DNA from: Pararhizobium sp. IMCC21322
GTDB lineage: Bacteria; Pseudomonadota; Alphaproteobacteria; Rhizobiales; GCA-2746425
Reading direction: 5' to 3'
DNA length: 64,000 nucleotides
NCBI RefSeq assembly: GCF_030758295.1
Contig: NZ_CP132335.1
Location: 1,650,412 to 1,714,411, forward strand
Shown here: in pieces, positions 16,342-25,224 of the stretch
Numbering within the stretch: position 1 is the first letter of the stretch
How the letters are laid out: each line of letters starts with the position of its first letter
Notes under the pieces: model-generated
The model's input: only the letters and a program-made list of their open reading frames with translations
Databases searched by the model: none
Told to the model about the DNA's origin: nothing
Program-made: the position numbers and the translations under genes

Positions 16342-17805
16342 ATGCAAGCAGATCCTAACCCTCTCCAGACCTTTGCGGCCTCATTGAACTCGGATGACGT
16401 CATCCAGGCGTTGAGGGACAGCTTGATCGGGGACGGGATGACAATGGATGGACCATTCGGGTCCAAGGAAATCTTGTATGCCGACTATGTGGCATCAGGG
16501 CGCGCGCTGCATCTGATCGAAGAATTCATCATGACGAAGGTGCTGCCCTATTACGCCAATTCGCACACCGAAGCGTCCTTTTGCGGTGCCTTCATGACCC
16601 GTTTGCGCGCTTCGGCGCGTGCAGACATTGCGCGACTGTGTGGTGCCACAGAGGGTTTTTCAACCGTGTTTGCCGGTGCCGGTGCCACTGCTGGCATCAA
16701 CCGCATCGTGGGGCTGCTGGGCGTTGCCGACGCTGTTCGGAAGGGCGAAAACCCTCTGATACTGCTTGGCCCTTATGAACATCATTCCAACATTCTGCCC
16801 TGGCGCGAAAGCGGCGCGCAGATCATCGAAATTGAGGAAGACGCCACTGGCGGTCCGTGTCTGGCATCACTGGAACAGACGCTGCGGGAAGCAGGTCCTG
16901 ACCGGCTGATAATCGGCGCGTTTTCACTCGCGTCCAATGTCACAGGTATCGTGACGGACGCAGATACAGTGACCAAATTGCTGAAAGATCATGGCGCATT
17001 TTCCGTCTGGGATTGTGCTGGTGGAGGCCCCTATTTGCCGCTGGATATGCGCGCGGGCACGCCTTACGAGAAAGACGCCATCATTGTATCGCCTCATAAA
17101 TTCATTGGTGGTCCCGGCGCATCCGGTGTGATGATCGTGCGCAATGCAGCGGTTACACGTCAGAAACCTGTCATTTCCGGCGGCGGCACGGTCAAATTCG
17201 TGTCTCCATGGGCACATGATTATTCTGACCATATTGCTGTGCGTGAAGAAGCCGGCACGCCAAATGTCGTCGGCGATATCCGCGCCGCCCTGTGCTTTCT
17301 TGTAAAGGAATCCATCGGACAGACCGCAATGGACAAGCGCCATAATCAGTTGCGGGACCGGGCGCTGAGTGTCTGGCAGAACAATCCGAACATCGATATC
17401 CTCGGCAATCCTGATGCGGATCACTGTCTGCCAATCTTTTCAATGCAGATACGCGATTCAAAGCAAGGCGGTTTCATCCACCAGCAACTTTTCACAAGGC
17501 TTTTGTCAGACTGTTATGGTGTTCAGGCACGCGGTGGCTGCGCTTGTGCGGGACCCTATGCCCACCGTCTTCTGGGCATAGATCAGCAACACTCCGAATC
17601 CATTCGGGCTGCGATCCTGTCCGGAGCGGAATTTGAAAAACCGGGTTGGACCCGCCTGAACTTCAGTGTTCTTCTAACCAATGAGAAAGCGGATTGCATT
17701 ATTGATGCAGTTGATACGCTGGCGCGCAATCCTTACCCCATGGTCGATGCCTATCGCTGTGACGATGCCACGGCCCGCTTCAGCCCTTTGCAGCAATCTG
17801 CATAA
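16342..17805 (+). CDS. Class V PLP-dependent aminotransferase / cysteine-desulfurase-like enzyme
   Basis: This 487-residue enzyme is in the class V aminotransferase fold. The PLP Lys is Lys253 in SPHKFIGGPG; Asp224 (WDCAGGG) is placed to bind the pyridine nitrogen and His147 (YEHHSN) to stack on the ring. Two cysteines lie in GGCACAGPYAH toward the C-terminus. It is longer than typical NifS/SufS (about 400 residues) and I do not recognise the exact subfamily. The start is supported by GGAG nine bases upstream. The divergent Lrp gene suggests an amino-acid substrate. It ends overlapping the converging amidase gene by about 26 bases. Confidence 0.8.
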   Translation: MQADPNPLQTFAASLNSDDVIQALRDSLIGDGMTMDGPFGSKEILYADYVASGRALHLIEEFIMTKVLPYYANSHTEASFCGAFMTRLRASARADIARLCGATEGFSTVFAGAGATAGINRIVGLLGVADAVRKGENPLILLGPYEHHSNILPWRESGAQIIEIEEDATGGPCLASLEQTLREAGPDRLIIGAFSLASNVTGIVTDADTVTKLLKDHGAFSVWDCAGGGPYLPLDMRAGTPYEKDAIIVSPHKFIGGPGASGVMIVRNAAVTRQKPVISGGGTVKFVSPWAHDYSDHIAVREEAGTPNVVGDIRAALCFLVKESIGQTAMDKRHNQLRDRALSVWQNNPNIDILGNPDADHCLPIFSMQIRDSKQGGFIHQQLFTRLLSDCYGVQARGGCACAGPYAHRLLGIDQQHSESIRAAILSGAEFEKPGWTRLNFSVLLTNEKADCIIDAVDTLARNPYPMVDAYRCDDATARFSPLQQSA

Positions 17806-19156
17806 ACGGTTCAATGGCTTTTGCAACAGCAAGGATACGGTCATCCTGACCGAACGGAGCTGAGATCAAGGCTCCAATTGGCAGTCCCTTACGATCAACA
17901 CCAATTGGAAGACTGACCCCGGGCATGCCCAGATAGTTCCCCAAGATGGTGTTTCTCAACGCTTTGAGATTTGATTGCGCAAAAAAATCGTCGTCAGCTT
18001 CCAGCGGCGCAAGTGCAGGTGCTGTCATCGCAACTGTCGGGAACAGCAGGCATTTATCGCCAAGGATATTGCCTGCAGTTTCCTGAAGCCGTTCCCGTTC
18101 CCATTGCAAGCGAATGTAATCCTGAGCCGAAAACCCGCTCGCTGCCATCATGCGTGTGCGGACGCGCTGGTCCATCTCGTCCGCCCGTTCGCTGCTCAGC
18201 AAGGCTTCATGAAACGTCGCGGCTTCTGCAACGGTTGGCGTGCCATGTGCGGCGAAGAGCTTCATGATCTCGGCGAATATGGGAAAAGGCGCGCGGCTTA
18301 TACGGATGCCCGCATTTTTGAGGCGATCAACGGCTTCGTCAAAAGAGGCGCGGATATCAGCTTCAATTTCATCAAAGACAATCGTTTCGGGGATCAGAAA
18401 TTCCAGGTCAGCCAAGTCTACATCGGCAACGGGAGCCGCAGCATGGGCGCGCATCAGCGCATCCAGAACGATAAGATCATCAACGCAATGGGCAAGCGGC
18501 CCCAGCGAATCCAGACTGGATGACAGTGGAAAAACGCCTTGCTTGTCATATCGGTTCTGGCTTGATTTGAATCCTGCCAGCCCGCAAAAACTTGCTGGAA
18601 CCCGCACCGATCCGGCTGTGTCTGTGCCAATGGCAACAGGTGCCAGGCCGGCGGCAACAGCAATGGCAGAGCCAGCGGAGGACCCGCCCGGCGCGCGTGG
18701 CATCTCATCTGAATAGGGATTTACAGGCGTGCCATAATGCGGATTGAGGCCAAGGCCGGAATAGGCAAATTCCGAAAGATTGGTTTTGCCCAGGCAGACC
18801 AATCCCAGATCACGGCAGGCGGCAACGGTGGCTGCATCGCTCTTGGCGGGGTTTGCATTGGCATAGACTTTTGATCCGGCAGTGGTCGTATCACCCTCGG
18901 TATCAAACAAATCCTTCCAGGCAATGGGGATGCCATCCCACGGGCTGAGCTGAGTGCCGTTCAAACGCCGTGCGTCACTTGCCTCGGCTTCGGCCAGCGC
19001 ACGGGCTTTGGTGATTTTGATAAAGATCGATTGATCGTGGTATTGCGCGATAGCGTTTAGATAGCGCTCTGCAAGCTCCACGGCCGTCATTTCACCCGCT
19101 TGCAGCATACTTGCAAGCTCTGTGGCCGAGAGCCCGTTTAAAGTTTTTTTCGTCAC
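17780..19156 (-). CDS. Amidase-signature family hydrolase
   Basis: This enzyme hydrolyses an amide bond using a Ser-cisSer-Lys triad. Counting from the GTG at 19156, the Lys is residue 81 (IAWKDLF), the Ser pair is 159/160 (GGSSAGSA) and the nucleophile is Ser183 (GTDTAGSVRVP). I chose GTG 19156 because GGAG lies upstream at normal spacing. The frame continues upstream for about 25 codons encoding a hydrophobic stretch with no ribosome site. At about 458 residues it fits the GatA-like amidases used in catabolism. No GatB or GatC partner is nearby, so it is not the tRNA amidotransferase. Confidence 0.85.
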   Translation of the reverse strand: MTKKTLNGLSATELASMLQAGEMTAVELAERYLNAIAQYHDQSIFIKITKARALAEAEASDARRLNGTQLSPWDGIPIAWKDLFDTEGDTTTAGSKVYANANPAKSDAATVAACRDLGLVCLGKTNLSEFAYSGLGLNPHYGTPVNPYSDEMPRAPGGSSAGSAIAVAAGLAPVAIGTDTAGSVRVPASFCGLAGFKSSQNRYDKQGVFPLSSSLDSLGPLAHCVDDLIVLDALMRAHAAAPVADVDLADLEFLIPETIVFDEIEADIRASFDEAVDRLKNAGIRISRAPFPIFAEIMKLFAAHGTPTVAEAATFHEALLSSERADEMDQRVRTRMMAASGFSAQDYIRLQWERERLQETAGNILGDKCLLFPTVAMTAPALAPLEADDDFFAQSNLKALRNTILGNYLGMPGVSLPIGVDRKGLPIGALISAPFGQDDRILAVAKAIEPFMQIAAKG

Positions 19157-19497
19157 GCTTGGTCTCCGTCGCCCAGTCCCATATACGAACAGCATCACGG
19201 CCGCCGGAAACACAATAATCAGAATGAGCACTGCAATGTAAGCCGCAATATCAGGCAGTGCGCTCTTTGATGCTCAAACCTGACGGCTTGGCAGCGATGA
19301 ACAGGTTCACACCTCGAAATAGATCAGATCCATGCCTGCGGCGACAATAAGCGTTCCTTAGAATCCGTCGGAATGTTGCATTTTGAAATGATATGGACGG
19401 ATGCTATTGAACATGTCGAATCTGAGGTGAAAGCTGATCACGACACCACTGAACAAGTTAGCCAGGAACGGAGCTTTGGCTTGGAAAGTAAGAATCT
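19157..19497. other. Intergenic stretch between divergent amidase and aldo/keto reductase genes
   Basis: This 341-base gap must hold the promoters of both divergent genes. Its amidase-proximal part (to about 19270) is open in the amidase frame and would encode a hydrophobic segment followed by three Arg, which may be a remnant or an unused membrane anchor. I see no strong palindrome, RNA gene or further reading frame. Confidence 0.4.
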
Positions 19498-20472
19498 ATG
19501 ACCATTGAATTGCCGGAACTGGGATTTGGCGGAGCGCCTATTGGTGGCTTGATGGACGCTGTTGATGATGCCGCAGCACTTGATGCGCTTGCGGCTGCAC
19601 TGAAAAGCGGAATTCGCTATTTTGACACCGCACCACTTTATGGCTTTGGTCTGTCGGAGCGCCGAACCGGTGATATGCTGCGCGGGACTGAGGACTTTGT
19701 CATTTCAACCAAGGTCGGTCGTTTGCTAAAGCCGGGCAGGCCAGCAGATCCGAACCAGTTCGCCTGGTCGAACCCGCTGCCGTTTCATCCCGATTATGAT
19801 TATGGCTATGACGGTGTCATGCGATCCTTTGAAGACAGTCAGCAACGGTTGGGACGCGACAAGATAGACATGCTGTTTCTGCATGATATCGGATCCGATA
19901 CCCATCGGGATCCGACTGAGGAAGCGCGCCATTTCAAAGATGCGATGACGGGCGGATACAAGGCGCTGGATGAATTGCGAAGCGCAGGCGATGTGAAAGC
20001 CATCGGCATTGGCGTCAATGAAACGGATGTCTCCATGCGCACACTCGATCATGGAGATTGGGACGTCTTTTTGCTGGCTGGCCGTTACACACTGCTGGAG
20101 CAGGAAGCACTGGACGCATTGCTGCCCAAATGTGAAGCCCAGTCGGTCAAAATCGTGATTGGTGGCCCTTTTAACTCAGGCATCCTGGTGGGCGGAACAA
20201 CCTGGAACTACAAGGCTGCGCCAGCCGACATTCTGGAGCGCGTCGCCGGACTGAAAAAAGTTTGCGCAGCACATGATGTGCCGCTTCCTGCCGCCGCTTT
20301 GAAATTCCCGCTCGCACACGCATCCGTCATAAGCGTCATTCCGGGCGTGCGGACACCCTGCGAGGTTTCCCAGCTTTTGGAGTGGTGGAACACGGACATT
20401 CCTTCATGCTTCTGGTCAGACCTGAAGCATGAAGGTTATGTTCGTGAAGATGCGCCCGTACCGGGCGCATAA
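19498..20472 (+). CDS. Aldo/keto reductase
   Basis: This 324-residue NAD(P)-dependent oxidoreductase has the AKR tetrad in place: Asp and Tyr in YFDTAPLYGFG, Lys in STKVGRLL, and His in MLFLHDIGSD. The sequence type is close to the D-threo-aldose 1-dehydrogenase / L-fucose dehydrogenase branch, which oxidises sugars to lactones. GGAAAG is upstream of the ATG. It stands alone, divergent from the amidase and convergent with the stress-protein gene. The sugar substrate is inference from the branch. Confidence 0.85.
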   Translation: MTIELPELGFGGAPIGGLMDAVDDAAALDALAAALKSGIRYFDTAPLYGFGLSERRTGDMLRGTEDFVISTKVGRLLKPGRPADPNQFAWSNPLPFHPDYDYGYDGVMRSFEDSQQRLGRDKIDMLFLHDIGSDTHRDPTEEARHFKDAMTGGYKALDELRSAGDVKAIGIGVNETDVSMRTLDHGDWDVFLLAGRYTLLEQEALDALLPKCEAQSVKIVIGGPFNSGILVGGTTWNYKAAPADILERVAGLKKVCAAHDVPLPAAALKFPLAHASVISVIPGVRTPCEVSQLLEWWNTDIPSCFWSDLKHEGYVREDAPVPGA

Positions 20473-20499
20473 ACAAAATTGAAAACAGTTTACGGTCGT

Positions 20500-20991
20500 T
20501 CAATCATCCCGATAGGGAACGACCAGTGTGGGAATGGTTGCTCGGCGCAAAACGCGCTTGGCAACTGATCCCAGAAATGTCTGGGAGAGCCCGTGATTGT
20601 GTGCTCCCAGAACAATGAGGTCACATCCCAGTTCTTTTGCACGACGCAGAATAACTTCAGCGGGATATCCTTCGGTCACTTCAATTGACTGGACCTGATC
20701 CCGAATGCCCCGGTCTTCCGGTGGCAGTTCAGCCCAAAAAGTCTTCTGCCGCTCGGTCAGGATGGCTTTGACATGTTCCGTCCTTGTTTTCATGGCGTTC
20801 TGCCGCGATGTCTTATCCTGCATGAACATCTGCAAGGTAACTTTTGCATCCTCGCTCATGGGTTCACTCACATGGAGAACATGAAGCTTGGCGCCGGTTG
20901 CCTTCGCCATGCTGGCTGCATGGCGAAGGGCAAAGGTTGAGTTCGTCGACAGATCTGTCGTGAACAGAATGTGGGTGACTGTTGGTTGCAT
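20500..20991 (-). CDS. Universal stress protein (UspA family) in a TRAP operon
   Basis: This 163-residue protein has the UspA fold and the ATP-binding pattern G-x2-G-x9-G-S in GAHNHGLSQTFLGSVAKRV. It follows the DctM gene by 24 bases on the same strand. A stress protein at the end of a TRAP operon is also known in the ectoine system teaABCD, where TeaD modulates the transporter. A similar regulatory role here is likely but unproven. Confidence 0.88.
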   Translation of the reverse strand: MQPTVTHILFTTDLSTNSTFALRHAASMAKATGAKLHVLHVSEPMSEDAKVTLQMFMQDKTSRQNAMKTRTEHVKAILTERQKTFWAELPPEDRGIRDQVQSIEVTEGYPAEVILRRAKELGCDLIVLGAHNHGLSQTFLGSVAKRVLRRATIPTLVVPYRDD

Positions 20992-21015
20992 GTTTTTTTC
21001 TTTCTGTACTCAGGA

Positions 21016-22356
21016 TCAGTAGCCAAAGAACCGTGGCAGCCACAACGAAATTTCAGGGAAGAACGCAATCACGAAGATTGCTGCTGTGTTAATGGCTGCA
21101 AAGGGCAATGCCTTGAGTGATATTTCCTCAATGGATATCTTCGATATCCCCGAGGCAATGAATAGATTTTCACCCAAAGGCGGGGTTTGAAAACCGATGC
21201 CCAATGTACAGATCATCACCACACCGAAATGGATCGGATCAATACCCACACTATAGGCAACAGGAAGCATCACGGGCACCAGGATCAAAATGGTCGCCAA
21301 TGTTTCCATGAACATGCCCACAAACAGCAGGAAGAAGATGATCAGGAACCAGATCAGATAAATGTTGTCGGTAAACGATAACATCCCGTCTGCAATCACA
21401 GCCGGTATCTGGTTTTCCACCAACAGGCGTCCAAACACAGTTGCGGTAAACATGATCAACAGCACGCGGCCGGTCAGCCATGTGGTTGTTTCAAGCGCAG
21501 TAAAGAGCTTTTCCCACGACATTTCCCGATAGATGAACGTACCGACAATCAACGTGTAGAAAATTGCCACAATAGCCGCTTCGGTTGGCGTGAAGAACCC
21601 GGAATAGATACCGCCGAGAATGACAACCGGTGCCATCAGCGCCCAGAAACCACGATACAGTTCGCACCAGATCTGGCGGGCCGACCACCCTTCGGTGGTT
21701 CCGACGTAATTGTTCTTCTTTGCAATGAAATAGTTCACGATCAGCAGACTGCCTGCAATCAGGAACGCAGGCAGAAACCCTGCAATGAACAATTTTGGAA
21801 TGGAAACAGTCTGGAACGTTCCATGCAGTTCAACGGCGGCAGGGGGGGGCGGCATGCCCAGTGCTGCAATACCGAAAATAATCAGCGGGATGGAAGGCGG
21901 AATAACAATTCCCAGACCGCCAGCAGACGCTGTCACGGCGGATGAAAATCCTTTTCCGTAGCCGCGCTGGATCATCGCCGGGATCATCAGCATACCAACC
22001 GCAGCGGTTGTTGCAGGGCCCGATCCGGAGATCGCACCAAAGAAGAGACATGCCACCACAGTGGCAGCTGACATGCCGCCGGTGAACGGACCGGCGAAAC
22101 TCTCTGCGACATTGATCAGTCTTCGGGAAAGGCCCGCCGCCTCCATGAGTGCACCCGCCAGGATAAAGGCCGGAAGGGCCATCAACGGAAAGGAGCCGAC
22201 AGATGTGTAAGCAATCTGGACGAATTTGATCGGATTTTCATCAAGATAGATGAATGAGATCAGCGTCGAAACGCCCAGTGCAACAGTGATCGGAGCGCCG
22301 ATGAAAAGCAGCAGCAGGAACGATCCGAACAGTATTAAAATGATTTCGCTTGCCAT
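21016..22356 (-). CDS. dctM: TRAP transporter large permease (DctM)
   Basis: This 446-residue polytopic membrane protein carries DctM landmarks such as LPAFILAGALMEAAG, FFGAISGSGPATTAA and GLGIVIPPSIPLIIFG. A proline-rich insert (MPPPPAAVELHGTF, around residue 175) lengthens it slightly compared with the other two DctM proteins of the window. It sits 20 bases after the DctQ gene and is followed by the UspA gene, all one transcription unit with the binding protein. Confidence 0.92.
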   Translation of the reverse strand: MASEIILILFGSFLLLLFIGAPITVALGVSTLISFIYLDENPIKFVQIAYTSVGSFPLMALPAFILAGALMEAAGLSRRLINVAESFAGPFTGGMSAATVVACLFFGAISGSGPATTAAVGMLMIPAMIQRGYGKGFSSAVTASAGGLGIVIPPSIPLIIFGIAALGMPPPPAAVELHGTFQTVSIPKLFIAGFLPAFLIAGSLLIVNYFIAKKNNYVGTTEGWSARQIWCELYRGFWALMAPVVILGGIYSGFFTPTEAAIVAIFYTLIVGTFIYREMSWEKLFTALETTTWLTGRVLLIMFTATVFGRLLVENQIPAVIADGMLSFTDNIYLIWFLIIFFLLFVGMFMETLATILILVPVMLPVAYSVGIDPIHFGVVMICTLGIGFQTPPLGENLFIASGISKISIEEISLKALPFAAINTAAIFVIAFFPEISLWLPRFFGY

Positions 22357-22376
22357 TATGTATTCCTAACAGATCT

Positions 22377-22916
22377 TCAGCTTCTGGCGGCTTCGGTCTC
22401 GGACTTGATAGCGTCGAGATCGATTGAATCGGGATCACGCATCTCTTCTTTGAGAATGATCTTCCGATAGTTGACCTGCAGAATACGTATGGTCATCAAC
22501 GTGAAGGCGATGGGCAACACGATGTAAACCCAGCTCAGATGAAAGCCCAATGTTTGCGAGGACTGAAAACGGTTCATCTTGTTGAAGATGAAATCAATCG
22601 AGAGATAGACAAAATAGACATTGAAAAACAGCCAGAATATATCAGCAAAAGCTTCGATATATTTGATCGTGCCATTCGGCAAAAACTTGAACTGGAATGT
22701 CACCCGATTGTGGGCGCCCATCTTGGCGGCATAGCTGGCTCCGAAGAACACAAACCAAACGAACATATAAATGGATAGTTCTTCAACCCAGGAGAATGAG
22801 AACGAAAACAGGGTTCTTACAATAACCTGCAAAAACAGCAGGCATACAAAAATTACCAGCAATGTTCGGCAAATGTAACTTTCGATATGATCGATAACGT
22901 ACCAGAATTTATTCAT
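22377..22916 (-). CDS. dctQ: TRAP transporter small permease (DctQ)
   Basis: This 179-residue protein has four hydrophobic segments and the landmark SWVEELSIYMFVWFVFFGASYAAKMGAH. The C-terminal tail (residues 155-179) is charged and cytoplasmic. It lies between dctP and dctM and pairs with that DctM. A strong stem-loop separates it from dctP. Confidence 0.9.
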   Translation of the reverse strand: MNKFWYVIDHIESYICRTLLVIFVCLLFLQVIVRTLFSFSFSWVEELSIYMFVWFVFFGASYAAKMGAHNRVTFQFKFLPNGTIKYIEAFADIFWLFFNVYFVYLSIDFIFNKMNRFQSSQTLGFHLSWVYIVLPIAFTLMTIRILQVNYRKIILKEEMRDPDSIDLDAIKSETEAARS

Positions 22917-22938
22917 CTCACCCTCGCTTGGTGTGGAT

Positions 22939-22961
22939 GAAGAGCGCCGGCGGCGCTCTTC
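22939..22961 (-). other. Perfect stem-loop between dctP and dctQ
   Basis: GAAGAGCGCC and GGCGCTCTTC form a perfect 10-bp stem with a 3-base loop. No T-run follows on the minus strand. The position just after the binding-protein gene suggests a role in message stability or partial termination. Confidence 0.55.
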
Positions 22962-22983
22962 AGGGTTTGTTTAAGCGGAAGGC

Positions 22984-24003
22984 TTATTCGGAAACCGGAT
23001 CGCGACCGATTGCTGCAAGCATGGCGTTCACTTTTTCAATGCCACCCACGCTGTCGTAGAACTTCGGCCAAACCGCCGCAGTAGCCAGATCAATGAATTC
23101 CTTTTCGTCATTGTCAGCATCGACAATTTCCATGCCGTGATCGTCGATCAGCGACTGCTGGATTTCGGATTCTTTGTCGCGCAGGTATTTTGCGGAAGCT
23201 GCCGTGGCTGCCTTAGCGGCTTCAACAACGATAGCCTGATCTTCTGATGACAGTTCCTGAAACAGCTGTTCGGAGACGATCAGCGGCTCGATCAAGAAGA
23301 GATAGCGCAGGTTGGTCGCGTATTTCTGGATCTCGTAGAACTTCATCGCGTTGATCGTGATGTAGGGCGTGTCTTGGCCATCAACCACTTTGGTTTGAAG
23401 ACCGGCAAAAGTTTCTGACCACGCCATCGGCGTAGGGCTGATGCCCCAGGACTTATAGGTGTCAATCATGATTGCGTTTTTAGGAACGCGAATCACCAGA
23501 CCCTGCAGATCGGCAACAGTGCGCACCGGCTTTTTCGAATTGGTCAGACGCCGGAACCCTGCATAGGTCCAACCAATGATGCGCACGCCAGCGTCTTCGA
23601 TTGTGTTGGCAACCAGTTCGTCGCCAATCGGTCCCTGGGTCAGCGTTTCAGCGTCTTCAAGGCTCAGCATTGCGTAGGGCAGCGAAAGAACGCCAACGCT
23701 AGGGGAAAAGGGTGTGATGTTGTTGATCGCGAGGATCGACATATCGAGCACGCCGATTGCAGCGTCATTAACTGTGTCCTGTTCGGACCCAAGTTGGCCG
23801 TTCAGGAACAGGGTTGCGGTGTGTTTGCCGCCCGAAAGCTCTTCTAGCGCTGCCTTGAAGGCCAGCCCGCCGACTTCCTGTGTGCTGCCGCCGCTGTCGC
23901 CGACAGCGATCTTGAAATTTTTGGCTGAGACACCAGATACCGCAGCGACGGACAGTGCCGCCGTGATCATCAGAGCTTTCGAAATTTTGTTGAAATATTT
24001 CAT
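22984..24003 (-). CDS. dctP: TRAP transporter solute-binding protein (DctP)
   Basis: This 339-residue periplasmic protein has a signal peptide ending near residue 27 (VSGVSAKNF). The family Arg is in VIRVPKNAI and the second-lobe segment reads WSETFAGLQTKVVDGQDTP. The ATG at 24003 is preferred to an upstream start 13 codons earlier because AGGA precedes it and the signal peptide then begins properly. The divergent LysR gene at 24254 probably regulates the operon. The ligand is unknown; the operon order P-Q-M-Usp matches that of the ectoine transporter. Confidence 0.92.
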   Translation of the reverse strand: MKYFNKISKALMITAALSVAAVSGVSAKNFKIAVGDSGGSTQEVGGLAFKAALEELSGGKHTATLFLNGQLGSEQDTVNDAAIGVLDMSILAINNITPFSPSVGVLSLPYAMLSLEDAETLTQGPIGDELVANTIEDAGVRIIGWTYAGFRRLTNSKKPVRTVADLQGLVIRVPKNAIMIDTYKSWGISPTPMAWSETFAGLQTKVVDGQDTPYITINAMKFYEIQKYATNLRYLFLIEPLIVSEQLFQELSSEDQAIVVEAAKAATAASAKYLRDKESEIQQSLIDDHGMEIVDADNDEKEFIDLATAAVWPKFYDSVGGIEKVNAMLAAIGRDPVSE

Positions 24004-24253
24004 ATGAAGTTCCTGTGTTTGACAATGTAACCGGAGCCACAATCAAAGCGGAGGAAGGACAGAATGCCAGTCCGCTGGTTTGACTGTGAATATTCTTCCC
24101 ATCTCCTCAAGAACGGATCATTTTGTCAATGATCCCTACTCTGCAGTGATGGCAGCCTATGGAACTTGGCCTGCCGACTACGCTAGCAACTGGACAATGT
24201 TTCAGAAATAAGAAACAATGAATTGGTAATTTCAGTTTTATGAAACCTTTTTC

Positions 24254-25174
24254 ATGGCAAAAACAGCGCTTCTACGGCGCCTCAGCGATACTGACCTCCG
24301 GCTGTTACGCGTATTTCGCGCGGTCGCTGATTGCGGGGGTGTGTCGGCGGCAGAGCTTGAGCTGAACATAGGGCGTTCAACGATTAGCCGACATCTGACC
24401 GATCTGGAACTGCGCCTTGGAAGCAAGCTTTGCCATCGCGGGCCATCCGGGTTTTCTTTGACAAATGAAGGTGTGCGAATTTATCAGGCGGCTCTTCAAC
24501 TTTTTTCCGCAATGCATGATTTTCAGTCAGAGGTGGATGAAACAAATCATTCAATCACCGGTCGACTTTCAATCGCTTTTTTTGACAAGAATATGACCAA
24601 TGCCCATGCCAGTGTACCACTGGCCATTAGAAGATTTGAGAAACTGGCACCCAAGGTTGAGGTGGAATTGCATGTTGAACCAATCAACGCGATTGAAACT
24701 GGCGTCCTCAATGGCACACACCAGCTTGGCATTGTCGCGATGCACAAGAAGTCAGATAATCTGAATTACCATTTTTTGTATCATGAAGAGATGCACTTAT
24801 ATTGCGGCAACCATCATGAGCTCTTCAATTACCCGGACAACACGATTACACGTACCGAGGTCCAAAAACACAAATATGCTGCCTTCGCATTTCACTCGCC
24901 AAACATGATGGCCAGCCACGACTGGAAGCTAAGGCGCAGTGGAACTGTGAACAATGAAGAAGCGCTGGCAATGCTGATCCTGTCTGGAAGCTATATCGGT
25001 TTCCTGCCCACCCATTTCACCAGGCAGTTCACAGAGCAGGGCCTTATGCGGACTGTGCGACCAGACATTTATCACTACCGCAGCGATCACGCAGCCATTG
25101 TGCGTAAGATACCGCGCATGCCCCGGCGGGTCGAAAAATTTCTGAACTGTCTGATCCAAGCCCACACGGTTTGA
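24254..25174 (+). CDS. LysR-family transcriptional regulator
   Basis: This 306-residue protein has a winged helix at residues 12-70, including AAELELNIGRSTISRHLTDL, and an effector-binding domain after that. It is divergent from the TRAP operon at 20500-24003 across a 250-base gap, so it is the likely regulator of that operon. No good Shine-Dalgarno sequence is seen before the ATG. The gap contains no obvious long palindrome. Confidence 0.88.
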   Translation: MAKTALLRRLSDTDLRLLRVFRAVADCGGVSAAELELNIGRSTISRHLTDLELRLGSKLCHRGPSGFSLTNEGVRIYQAALQLFSAMHDFQSEVDETNHSITGRLSIAFFDKNMTNAHASVPLAIRRFEKLAPKVEVELHVEPINAIETGVLNGTHQLGIVAMHKKSDNLNYHFLYHEEMHLYCGNHHELFNYPDNTITRTEVQKHKYAAFAFHSPNMMASHDWKLRRSGTVNNEEALAMLILSGSYIGFLPTHFTRQFTEQGLMRTVRPDIYHYRSDHAAIVRKIPRMPRRVEKFLNCLIQAHTV

Positions 25175-25224
25175 AACCACGATGACATGGCTCTCAAACC
25201 AGAAGGACATCGGCTGGGTGTACG

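Noticed and set aside
17780-19156. GatA subunit of tRNA amidotransferase
   Set aside because: No gatB or gatC nearby, and the setting is catabolic.
20500-24003. Naming the second TRAP system as the ectoine transporter TeaABC
   Set aside because: Gene order agrees, but the binding-protein sequence does not show clear ectoine-specific residues that I can identify.
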